Shown here piece after piece: positions 34,834-45,612 of a stretch of DNA of 64,000 nt. The stretch lies in NCBI GenBank assembly GCA_016213845.1, contig JACQZN010000071.1, positions 116,047-180,046 of the forward strand. The letters run 5' to 3'. Both the position numbers and the translations under genes were made by a program. Source of the stretch: Candidatus Wallbacteria bacterium. Its GTDB lineage: Bacteria; Muiribacteriota; UBA6191; JACPRK01. Each line of letters opens with the position of its first letter. The stretch's first letter is position 1. A model generated the notes under the pieces. It was not told where the DNA came from. It was given only the letters and a program-made list of their open reading frames with translations, and ran no database searches.

Positions 34834-35022
34834 CTAACGCTCGCGCTCGGAGCCCGCGGTGATGCCGTCTGCGGTGTGTCTCACGGCCACGTCGACCGGT
34901 CTGCAGCAGACCGGGCAGTCGATCTCGAAGCTCTGGGCGTCGCCCTCCGAGAAGTCGAAGTCGAGGCTGATCGTTTCACCGCAGTACGGGCAATCGATGT
35001 CGTAGGTGTCTTGGTAGGCCAT
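34834..35022 (-). CDS. CPXCG-motif cysteine-rich small protein
   Basis: 62 residues. Two zinc-type pairs are present, IDCPYCGETISL and IDCPVCCRPVDV, with the acidic segment DFSEGDAQSFE between them. This matches the small CPXCG Cys-rich family (PF14255), whose function is not established. It lies 80 bp upstream of the MBL gene on the same strand. Confidence 0.85.
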   Translation of the reverse strand: MAYQDTYDIDCPYCGETISLDFDFSEGDAQSFEIDCPVCCRPVDVAVRHTADGITAGSERER

Positions 35023-35044
35023 CGGATGAAGTGTAGCACCGAAG

Positions 35045-35091
35045 GCCTCAGGGATCAGGCCTCAGGGATCAGGCTTCAGGCGTCAGGGAGC
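35045..35091. repeat. GATCAGG/CCTCAGG heptamer array
   Basis: Degenerate 7-bp units CCTCAGG, GATCAGG, CTTCAGG and CGTCAGG. It starts 8 bp after the stop of the minus-strand SDR gene and lies just upstream of the CPXCG gene's region. Confidence 0.85.
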
Positions 35092-35097
35092 AGGGGG

Positions 35098-35832
35098 CTA
35101 TTTGAGCCCACGGCCGCCGTCGGCGGCGAGGAACTGGCCGGTGACGTAGTCGGGGCCGGTCACGAAGAAGGCGACGGCGTCGGCGATGTCCTGGGGATCG
35201 CCTTCGCGGCCGGCGGGGATCTGCGCGCGGATCTGGGTCTTGCGGGCCTCGGAGGCTTGCTCGGCGAACACCACCGTACCGGGAGCCACACAGTTCACCT
35301 GGATGGCCGGCGCCAGCTCCAGCGCCAGGCACTCGGTCAGCATCATCACGCCGGCCTTGCTCACCGAGTAGGCCAGGTATCCGGCCCACGGCCGCTTCGA
35401 GCTGACGCAGCCGATGTTGACGATCTTGCCCCGGCCCAGCGCCCGCATGTGCTGCGCTGCCCGGCGCGCGCAGAGCCAGTACGCCTTCAGGTTCACGTCC
35501 AGCACGCTGTCCCAGGTGGCGCCGTCGAGCTTGTCGAGCGGCGTCGGAAAGAAGACGGCCGCGCTGTTCACCAGCACCGCCAGCTCCGGGAAGTTCGTGG
35601 TCACCGCGTCGAACATGGCGTTCACGGCGTGCTCATCGGTCAGTTCCGCACGGTACTTCGCGGCGCGGACGCCCAGCTGTCTGGCTTGCTCGACGACCTC
35701 ATCGGCCGCCCCCTCTGAGCTGTTGTAGTGGATCGCCAGATCCATCCCCCGGCGCGCCAGCTCGAGCGCGATGGCCCTGCCCACCCGCTTCCCCGCCCCT
35801 GTGACGAGGGCCGCCCTGCCGCGTGGTTCCAT
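35098..35832 (-). CDS. SDR-family oxidoreductase
   Basis: 244 residues. A Rossmann-fold NAD(P)-dependent reductase of the classical short-chain type: TGAGKRVGRAIALELA at the N-terminus (TGxxxGxG) and LVNSAAVF. The catalytic Tyr-Lys is in YLAYSVSKAGV with a Ser about 13 residues earlier (IGCVSSKRP), and the C-terminus is YVTGQFLAADGGRG. The HYNSSEG stretch after beta-2 suggests NADPH preference, as in FabG/pteridine-reductase-like enzymes. The substrate is unknown. It lies between two heptamer arrays. Confidence 0.9.
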   Translation of the reverse strand: MEPRGRAALVTGAGKRVGRAIALELARRGMDLAIHYNSSEGAADEVVEQARQLGVRAAKYRAELTDEHAVNAMFDAVTTNFPELAVLVNSAAVFFPTPLDKLDGATWDSVLDVNLKAYWLCARRAAQHMRALGRGKIVNIGCVSSKRPWAGYLAYSVSKAGVMMLTECLALELAPAIQVNCVAPGTVVFAEQASEARKTQIRAQIPAGREGDPQDIADAVAFFVTGPDYVTGQFLAADGGRGLK

Positions 35833-35837
35833 AGGTG

Positions 35838-35896
35838 GCGAGTAGCGAGCAGGGGGCAGTGCGCTCTACTGACGACTGGCTACTGTCTACTCCTCA
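35838..35896. repeat. GAGTAGC / CTACTGA heptamer block
   Basis: Degenerate units CGAGTAG, CTACTGA, CTACTGT and CTACTCC. The TGA of the response-regulator gene at 35894-35896 opens the block on the minus strand (TGAGGAGTAG). Confidence 0.8.
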
Positions 35897-36298
35897 CAGG
35901 TCCAGCACGCGCTTCACGGCGCTGATGATCTGCTCTTCCTTGAGGGGCTTGACGATGAAGTCCAGGGCTCCCAGGCCGATCGCCTCCCGGATGACGTTTT
36001 CCTGCCCGACCGAGCTCACCATGATGATGCGCGCGTCGGGAAACTCCTGGAGGATGCCTCGGGTGGCCGAGATGCCGTCGATGTTGGGCATCGTGATGTC
36101 CATCGTCACCAGGTCGGGCTTCAGCTCCCGGTAGAGCGAGATCCCCTCCTGGCCGTCTTGTGCCTCGCCGGCGACGGTGAAGCCGTTCTTCTGGAACATC
36201 GACTTCAGGATGCGCCGGATGATCGCCGCGTCGTCGACGATCAGGATGCGCTTTCCGTTGGGCGGGGCGTTGACTACGGTGTCGTTGGGGTCGGTCAT
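35894..36298 (-). CDS. CheY-like single-domain response regulator
   Basis: 134 residues. A receiver domain with the acidic pair ILIVDDAAIIR, the phospho-acceptor Asp in LVTMDITMPNIDGI, the switch Ser in IIMVSSVGQ, and Lys in FIVKPLKEEQI. It has no output domain. The sequence resembles the CheY of chemotaxis or frizzy-type systems. No histidine kinase or che gene is adjacent, so its partner is elsewhere. Confidence 0.9.
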   Translation of the reverse strand: MTDPNDTVVNAPPNGKRILIVDDAAIIRRILKSMFQKNGFTVAGEAQDGQEGISLYRELKPDLVTMDITMPNIDGISATRGILQEFPDARIIMVSSVGQENVIREAIGLGALDFIVKPLKEEQIISAVKRVLDL

Positions 36299-36319
36299 GA
36301 AAATCCGTAGGGATTGTTA

Positions 36320-36985
36320 TTACACGACACCCGGAAGATCAAGTGAGGCGGTCCGCTCGATCGCTTCCGGAGCCACTGCGCCGGCCCGCACGATCACGAG
36401 GGCGCCCTGGCGCATCGCCACCACCGTGGACGGCTGGCCGCTGCCGGTTTCGCCGGTGTCGACCACGTAAAGCAGCCCGTGTCCGAGGAGGTCGAGCACG
36501 GCCGTCGCGCTGCTGAGCGGCGGCTCTCCGGAGCGGTTGGCGCTGGTGCAGGCCAGCGGCCGGTCGAGCGTCCGCAAGAGCTGGTCCAGCAGCCGGCCGC
36601 CCGGCACTCGGAAGGCCACGGTGCCGTCCGGTGACGCCACGGAGGCCAGCCTGCCCGCCCGCGGCCGGCAGACCAACGTCAGAGGCCCCGGCCAGTACGC
36701 GCGCGCCAGGCGCTCGTACTCTCGAGGCCAGTCCTCCACCCAGCGCCGAACGCAATCCACGTTGCGCTCGAAGAGCGGCAATGCCTGGCTCTCGTCACGG
36801 CACTTCAACTCGAAGATCCGTCGCACGGCATAGGACCGCTCGGCCAGCGCGGCCAGGCCCCAGACCGTGTCGGTCGGAAAGGCGATCACGCCGCCGGCGA
36901 TCAGCCCGCGCCGCAACTGACCCAGGCAGGTCTCGTAGGCGACCGACCCTTCTTCCGAAGGGGGCATTCGCAGCAGGTCCGCCAC
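36320..36985 (-). CDS. tsaC: Threonylcarbamoyl-AMP synthase (TsaC/Sua5/YrdC family)
   Basis: 221 residues. It makes threonylcarbamoyl-AMP from Thr, bicarbonate and ATP for t6A37 modification of tRNAs that read ANN codons. GGVIAFPTDTVWGLAAL, LKCRDESQALPLF, AYWPGPLTLV, CTSANRSGEPP and PSTVV are the YrdC-domain motifs. There is no C-terminal Sua5 extension. It starts with GTG (36985) or ATG (36967), 16 bp after prmC, in the order prfA-prmC-tsaC, a widespread translation cluster. Confidence 0.92.
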   Translation of the reverse strand: MADLLRMPPSEEGSVAYETCLGQLRRGLIAGGVIAFPTDTVWGLAALAERSYAVRRIFELKCRDESQALPLFERNVDCVRRWVEDWPREYERLARAYWPGPLTLVCRPRAGRLASVASPDGTVAFRVPGGRLLDQLLRTLDRPLACTSANRSGEPPLSSATAVLDLLGHGLLYVVDTGETGSGQPSTVVAMRQGALVIVRAGAVAPEAIERTASLDLPGVV

Positions 36986-37000
36986 CGTCGCCCCTCGTGC

Positions 37001-37894
37001 TCAGCCGCGCCGGGCCACGAAGACCCTGTCCAGCCGGGCCAGGTCCTGCACGACCTTCACGACGACCAGGCCGTGCTCGACTGCCAGCCGGCAGACTTCC
37101 GCTGCCTGGTCGTAGGCCATTTCCATCAGGAACACGCCATCCGGTTTGAGGTGGCGCGCCGCCTGCGCGAGCAGTCTGCGGATGACGGCCAGGCCGTCCG
37201 AACCGCCAAACAGGGCCAGGGGCGGCTCGTGCTCGGCGACCTCGCGCTGCAGGCTAGCGCGCTCTCGTTCGGCCAGGTATGGCGGGTTGGAGACGATGGC
37301 GTCGAAGAGGTCGCCCGGCCGGAAGGCGCTCAACAGGTCGCCTTCGACGAAGTGCACGTTGGAGCCGTGGGTGATCGCGTTGGCCCGGGCCATCCGGATG
37401 GCCGGCCGGCTGACGTCGATTGCCCAGACTTCCACTGACTTGAGGCTCCGTTCCAGCGAAACTGCGATGCATCCGCTGCCGGTGCCGACGTCGACGATGC
37501 GGAGCGGACCTCTCCGGGCTGCCAGGGCCTCTCGCGCGCAGTCGACCAGCGTTTCGGTTTCGGAGCGCGGGATCAACACGTCCGGCGTCACGCGGAAGCT
37601 GCGCGAGTAGAACTCCTGTGTGCCTCGCAGGTACTGGAGCGGCTCGCGGTTGGCGCGCCGGCGTGCCCAGTCGAGGATGCGGTCGATCGACGCCACCGGG
37701 AAGAGATCGTTCCAGCGAACGTAGACGCCCGTGCGGCCGCAGCCGAGCAGGTCGCCGACGATCAGCTCGGCCTCGAGGCGCGGGTTCGGGATGCTGGCCT
37801 GACCCAGCATCGCCTCGACCCGGCGCACGGCGTCGCCCAGCGGCCAGAGGGCAGCGGGAGCGTCCATGTCCATGGGTCTGCAGGTTGCGATCAT
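37001..37894 (-). CDS. prmC: Release-factor glutamine methyltransferase PrmC
   Basis: 297 residues. It methylates the Gln of the GGQ motif of RF1/RF2 using SAM. An N-terminal helical domain is followed by the methyltransferase core: RIVDVGTGSGCIAVSLE (SAM site) and the signature DAIVSNPPYLAERE near residue 205. The start ATG at 37894 overlaps the prfA stop (ATGA), so its target and the enzyme are translated together. Confidence 0.94.
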   Translation of the reverse strand: MIATCRPMDMDAPAALWPLGDAVRRVEAMLGQASIPNPRLEAELIVGDLLGCGRTGVYVRWNDLFPVASIDRILDWARRRANREPLQYLRGTQEFYSRSFRVTPDVLIPRSETETLVDCAREALAARRGPLRIVDVGTGSGCIAVSLERSLKSVEVWAIDVSRPAIRMARANAITHGSNVHFVEGDLLSAFRPGDLFDAIVSNPPYLAERERASLQREVAEHEPPLALFGGSDGLAVIRRLLAQAARHLKPDGVFLMEMAYDQAAEVCRLAVEHGLVVVKVVQDLARLDRVFVARRG

Positions 37895-38964
37895 TCCACT
37901 TCCAGGTCTTTCAGCTTGGCCTCCTGGTCGCTGGTGACCAGGGCCTCGATCAGCGGGTCGAGCTCACCCTCCATGATGTCGCGCAACTGGTAGAGCGTCA
38001 GGCCGATCCGGTGATCCGTGCATCGCCCCTGAGGAAAATTATAGGTACGGATCCGCTCGGAGCGCTCCCCTGTGCCGACCTGGCTGCGCCGCTGGCTGCT
38101 GCGCGCGGCGGCCTGCTTCTCCCGCTCCAGCTCGAGCAGCCGCGCCCGCAGCACCATCATCGCCCGCGCCTTGTTCTTGAGCTGCGATTTCTCGTCCTGG
38201 CAGGTCACGATCATCCCTGTCGGCAGGTGCACGATTCGGACCGCCGAATCGGTCGTGTTGACGCTCTGGCCGCCCGGCCCGCTGGAGCGCATGATGTCGA
38301 TGCGGAGGTCCTTGTCGTCGATCTTCACGTCGACCTCTTCGGCCTCGGGCAGCACGGCCACCGTAACGGTGGACGTGTGAATGCGGCCGGCAGCTTCGGT
38401 CACCGGGATGCGCTGGACGCGGTGGACGCCGCTCTCGTACTTCATCCGGCTGTAGACGCTGGTCCCGTGGAGACTGAAGATGACTTCCTTCAACCCGCCC
38501 ACCCCCGAGGAGCTGCTGGAGAGCAGCTCGTGCTTCCAGCGCTTCCCCTCGGCGAACTTGCAGTACATCCGGAACATGTCGGCCGCGAAGAGGCCGGCTT
38601 CGTCGCCACCCGCGCCGGCCCGGATCTCGATGATGGTGTTCTTGCCGTCCAGCGGGTCCTTCGGGATCAGCTCCAGTCGCAGCCGCTGCTCCAGCCCTGC
38701 CAGTTTTTCCTTCCCCGAACGCACCTCTTCCTCGAGGAACTCCCGCATCGAAGCGTCCTTCTCCCCGGAAAGCATGCCCTGCGTGTCTTCGAGGTCGCCG
38801 CGCAGCTTCTTGTACTGGCGGTAGAGAGTCACGGTCTGCTCGAGCGACGAGCGAGCGATCGCCACCTGCTGGTAGCGGCTGGGGTCGGCAAGAAGCTCCG
38901 GCGTCGCCAGCTGTTGCTCCAGCGCCGAGAACTTCTCTTCGATCTTGTCGAGCTGCGTGAACAT
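37891..38964 (-). CDS. prfA: Peptide chain release factor 1
   Basis: 357 residues, standard RF1 length. It terminates translation at UAA and UAG. The peptidyl-hydrolysis motif is in RSSGPGGQSVNTTDSAVR; upstream is the RF1-type VHRVQRIPVTEAAGRIHTS. RF1 specificity fits the normal use of TAG stops in the window. ATG at 38964 gives the family N-terminus (MFTQLDKIEEKFSALEQQ). No clear SD is visible; a longer frame exists but adds only Pro/Gly-rich residues. Confidence 0.95.
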   Translation of the reverse strand: MFTQLDKIEEKFSALEQQLATPELLADPSRYQQVAIARSSLEQTVTLYRQYKKLRGDLEDTQGMLSGEKDASMREFLEEEVRSGKEKLAGLEQRLRLELIPKDPLDGKNTIIEIRAGAGGDEAGLFAADMFRMYCKFAEGKRWKHELLSSSSSGVGGLKEVIFSLHGTSVYSRMKYESGVHRVQRIPVTEAAGRIHTSTVTVAVLPEAEEVDVKIDDKDLRIDIMRSSGPGGQSVNTTDSAVRIVHLPTGMIVTCQDEKSQLKNKARAMMVLRARLLELEREKQAAARSSQRRSQVGTGERSERIRTYNFPQGRCTDHRIGLTLYQLRDIMEGELDPLIEALVTSDQEAKLKDLEVE

Positions 38965-39098
38965 ATCGTCGATGGAAACAGGAACTTCACGAACTTGGCC
39001 GCTCTGGCCTGCCGGCCTTGGCCCAGGGGGGGCGCCGTCAGCGCCATGGACGCCGGGCCGCATCCGCGGTCAGCGCAGTCGCAGGGGAGCCCCGCGAC

Positions 39099-39920
39099 CT
39101 ACATCCGGACGATGATCTCCGAAACCAGACGAACGAAACGCGGTTCGGCTTCGCGCGCGGCCCGGATGACCTCCTCGTGGCTCACCTTGAGGTTGGGCTC
39201 GCCCGTGGCCATGTCGGTGATGACGCTGATGCCCAGCACCTCGGAAATGCCGCCGTGCTTGGCGACCAGCACTTCCTGCACGGTGGACATGCCGACCGCG
39301 TCGACTCCGAGCCTGCCGAACATGCGGAGCTCCGCAGGTGTCTCGTAGTTGGGACCCGTGACCGCCACGTAGGACCCCTTCTGCAGCTTGATCCCCAGGT
39401 CGGCGCCGCACTGCTCCGCCAGCGCCATCAGCCGTGGCGAGAAGGGGCAGGACATGTCCGGGAACCGGGGCCCCAGCCGCTCGTCGTTGACGCCGCGCAG
39501 GGGGTTCAAGAAGCTGAAGTTGATGACGTCCTCGATCAGCATCAGGTCGCCGACGTGGAACAGCCGGTTGATGCCGCCGCTGGCGTTGGTGACGATCAGC
39601 CTGGGGATCTCGAGCGCCCGGAAGACGCGCACCGGGAAGGTGCACTGTTCCGGCGTGTAGCCCTCGTACAGGTGGAAACGCCCCTGCATGGCCAGGACGC
39701 GCCGGCTGCCGATGCTGCCCACCAGGAGCTGCCCGGAGTGGCCGTGCACGGTGCTGACCGGGAAGTTGGGGATCTCCGAGTACGGGATGCGGATGGCGTC
39801 CTGCAGCTCGTCGGCCATCGGGCCGAGGCCCGACCCGAGGATGACAGCAACCTCGGGCCGGTCCCCGATCCGGGGCGAGAGGTAGTCCGCCGTCTGGCGG
39901 ATCATCTCGTAGAGCGACAT
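39099..39920 (-). CDS. Purine nucleoside phosphorylase (type I, trimeric)
   Basis: 273 residues. It cleaves purine nucleosides with phosphate in purine salvage. VAVILGSGLGPMAD, FPVSTVHGHSGQL, VTNASGGINRLFHVGDLM, YVAVTGPNYETPAELR and VGMSTVQEVLVA are the class I (inosine/guanosine) PNP motifs. The gene begins 7 bp after ahcY stops. Together they can process S-adenosylhomocysteine-derived nucleosides, though adenosine itself is usually a poor substrate for this class. Confidence 0.94.
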   Translation of the reverse strand: MSLYEMIRQTADYLSPRIGDRPEVAVILGSGLGPMADELQDAIRIPYSEIPNFPVSTVHGHSGQLLVGSIGSRRVLAMQGRFHLYEGYTPEQCTFPVRVFRALEIPRLIVTNASGGINRLFHVGDLMLIEDVINFSFLNPLRGVNDERLGPRFPDMSCPFSPRLMALAEQCGADLGIKLQKGSYVAVTGPNYETPAELRMFGRLGVDAVGMSTVQEVLVAKHGGISEVLGISVITDMATGEPNLKVSHEEVIRAAREAEPRFVRLVSEIIVRM

Positions 39921-39927
39921 TGGCGCC

Positions 39928-43117
<3,190 letters not shown>

Positions 43118-43148
43118 CGCCGAGCTTCGAGCCCGGGAGCACGCGCGC

Positions 43149-45509
43149 ATGACGGACGACGCCGACGACCGCCCGCCGCGCGGCCGGACGGTGATCCACT
43201 CCGACGAGCCGCAAGCTTCGGTGCCCGGGGGGGCGCCGGCCTCTCGGCAGGCGCTGCCGACCCTGCCCGGCTACGAGCCCATTGCGCTGCTGGGGGCAGG
43301 CGGGCAAGGGATGGTGGTGAAGGCGCTGCAGGTGGGGCTGGAGCGAGAGGTGGTGCTGAAGTTCCTGCTGCCGGAGTACGTGGGGCAGGGTCCGATGCGC
43401 GAGCGGTTTTTCCGGGAAGCGCGCCTGACCTCCAAGCTGACCCACCCCAACGTGGTGAAGGTGCTCTCGGTCGACGAGTCTCGAGGCGCCATCGTCTACG
43501 AGTTCGTTCCGGGCGAGACGCTGGGCGCAAAACTGGCGCGAGAAGGTCCATTGGAGCCGATGGATGCAGTGAGGTTGTGCAAGCAAGCGGCCTCCGCGCT
43601 GGTCGAGGCGCACGCGGCGGGAATCCTGCACCGGGACATCAAGCCCGACAACCTGCTGGTGGCCGCCGACGGGACGCTGAAGGTGCTCGACTTCGGACTG
43701 GCGCGGTCGGCCGAGGGCGGCGGCGCGCGCACGCAGACCGGGGCGATCCTCGGGACCCCGGGCTACATGCCTCCCGAGCAGGTGCTGGGCGAGAAGGTGG
43801 GCCCGGCTGCCGACATCCACGCGCTGGGCGCGACGCTCTTCCACTTGCTCACCGGCCGGCTGCCCTACGAAGGCGACGATGCCGTCGAGCTGCTGCGCGC
43901 GGCGCTGAAAGGGCCGCCGCCGATGGTGCGAATCGTGCGCCCGGAGGTGCCGGCCGCCGTGGCGGCCGTGGTCGACAAGTCGCTGGCGACCCGGCCGCAG
44001 GATCGCCAGGCCGATATGGCGGAGATGGAAAGGGCGCTGGGCCGATGCCTGAGGTCGAGCGCCGCGATGCAGTCTGCTTCGCCGGAAGCGCCCAGGCCGG
44101 CGTCCTCGGGTCGGGTCCCGGCGGCCAACCGCACGATGGTCTCCGGCCGCCACGTGGCGGCCCGCAGCCTCCAGCCGAAGTCGCTCGCTGCTCTGGGCAA
44201 GCCGCCGGCCCCGCCGGCTCCTGAGGCGCCCTCGCGCGCGAAGTGGGCAGGCGCGGTGGTGGCCGGGCTGGTTGTGGTGGCCCTGGCAGTGCTGGCCTTC
44301 CGGCGGGGTGCCGCCCCGGCCGCGGTCCCCCCGCTACCCCCGGCGCCTCCGGTCGCCCTGCGGCCGGCACCACCACCACCGCCACCGCCAGTGGTGCCGT
44401 TGGCTCCTTTGAGTGCAGTGACCGTCGCCGAGGCGCGGGAAGGGGCCTTCCGGGTGGCGCTCGTGGCGGTGGGCGACGTGCTCGTCGCAGGCTGGGGCGC
44501 GTCCTCGGGACGGCTCGGGTTCGCGTCCAGCACCGATGGCGGCCGCAACTGGAAGCGCTGGGCGGCCGACGACCGGCTTCGAGTGGCGCCCAGGGGCGAG
44601 CTGCAGCTGGCCGCCGGCGCCGGCGGGATCTTCGCGGCCTGGATCGACCCTTCGCCGCCGCGCGCGATGCTGGCCCGGCTCGACTCGACGGCCGCCAAGG
44701 CCGGCCTGCCCTCTGCACTCGGTGAAGCCCTGTCGGCCGATTCGACCCTGGCGCTCGCCGCCGGCACCACGCGGGACGGCGCCGGGCGGGTCCTCGTCGC
44801 CTGGAGACGCGCCAAGCAACCCGAGGAGGGCTCGATTCACGACCTGGTCGCTGCCTGGGCATCCGCGGAGGCAAAGGCTCTTTCGATTCCTGCCAGGATC
44901 GGCGACCAGCGGACGCGCCCCCACCGGGATGCTCAGGGTCGGTTTCGGGTCCTGTTCCTTCAAGGACAAGGCGTCGTCCTGCTCGAAGACGCCGAGAAAG
45001 GCGATGCTCCGTTCAAGGGGCTGTTCCGCTCCGCGAGCCCCGCTCCCGGGGCCGCGTGGACAGCGCCCGAGCGGCTGCGCCTCACACCCGAGGCCGAGAA
45101 TCCGGAGTTCCCGGGCATCGCCTCGACGGCAGGAAGGACCTTACTTCAATGGACCGTGATGGAAGAGGGGATCGTCCCGGGCCGGAAGATCCTCGCAGGC
45201 CGCTGCTCCGGCGCGGACTTGACCGTACCCGAGGGACGAAGACTCACCCGGGTCCCCGGCAGCCATGTCGGGGCCAACGAGCTGGCCGCGCACGGCAGCC
45301 GGCTCTGGTCGATCTGGCACGAATGGGTCGAAGGCTCCAATGTCTGGACCTCGAGCTCCGACGGCGGTCTCACCTGGCGGCCCGTGCAGAAGCTGGTCTC
45401 CTACAAGAAGGACTGGCGCCCCGCCGCCCTGGCCGTGGACGCCGCCGGCCGCTGTTTCACCCTCTTCTGCGACCCCGCCGGCGCCGTCAAGGCGATGAGG
45501 CTGCCGTGA
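43149..45509 (+). CDS. Transmembrane Ser/Thr kinase with external Asp-box (BNR) domain
   Basis: 786 residues. The kinase domain (about 41-300) has LLGAGGQGMVVKAL, the Lys in VVLKFL, HRDIKPDNLL, DFG and MPPEQ. One membrane helix at about 365-390 (WAGAVVAGLVVVALAVLAF) and a Pro run (about 415) are followed by a 370-residue outer domain. That domain has two sialidase-type Asp-boxes, SSTDGGRNW near 460 and SSSDGGLTW near 735, so a beta-propeller is likely. No catalytic sialidase residues can be claimed; it may bind glycan or protein. It follows the FHA-cyclase gene by 31 bp. Its stop TGA opens the heptamer array. Confidence 0.9.
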   Translation: MTDDADDRPPRGRTVIHSDEPQASVPGGAPASRQALPTLPGYEPIALLGAGGQGMVVKALQVGLEREVVLKFLLPEYVGQGPMRERFFREARLTSKLTHPNVVKVLSVDESRGAIVYEFVPGETLGAKLAREGPLEPMDAVRLCKQAASALVEAHAAGILHRDIKPDNLLVAADGTLKVLDFGLARSAEGGGARTQTGAILGTPGYMPPEQVLGEKVGPAADIHALGATLFHLLTGRLPYEGDDAVELLRAALKGPPPMVRIVRPEVPAAVAAVVDKSLATRPQDRQADMAEMERALGRCLRSSAAMQSASPEAPRPASSGRVPAANRTMVSGRHVAARSLQPKSLAALGKPPAPPAPEAPSRAKWAGAVVAGLVVVALAVLAFRRGAAPAAVPPLPPAPPVALRPAPPPPPPPVVPLAPLSAVTVAEAREGAFRVALVAVGDVLVAGWGASSGRLGFASSTDGGRNWKRWAADDRLRVAPRGELQLAAGAGGIFAAWIDPSPPRAMLARLDSTAAKAGLPSALGEALSADSTLALAAGTTRDGAGRVLVAWRRAKQPEEGSIHDLVAAWASAEAKALSIPARIGDQRTRPHRDAQGRFRVLFLQGQGVVLLEDAEKGDAPFKGLFRSASPAPGAAWTAPERLRLTPEAENPEFPGIASTAGRTLLQWTVMEEGIVPGRKILAGRCSGADLTVPEGRRLTRVPGSHVGANELAAHGSRLWSIWHEWVEGSNVWTSSSDGGLTWRPVQKLVSYKKDWRPAALAVDAAGRCFTLFCDPAGAVKAMRLP

Positions 45510-45612
45510 GGATTGAGGCTTGAGGATTGAGGCTTGAGGCTTGAGGCTTGAGGCGTGAGGCTTGAGGCTCACTCCTCACTTCTCGAGCCTCGAGCCTCGA
45601 GCCTCAAGCCTG
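45507..45612. repeat. Back-to-back heptamer arrays filling the gap between convergent genes
   Basis: From 45507 the plus strand reads TGAGGAT/TGAGGCT units to about 45567, then turns to CCTCACT/CCTCGAG/CCTCAAG units to 45609. The whole intergenic space is repeat. The TGA of the kinase (45507-45509) and the TGA of the minus-strand radical SAM gene (45604-45606) are the first units of each arm. The arms can pair to form a long hairpin. Confidence 0.92.
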
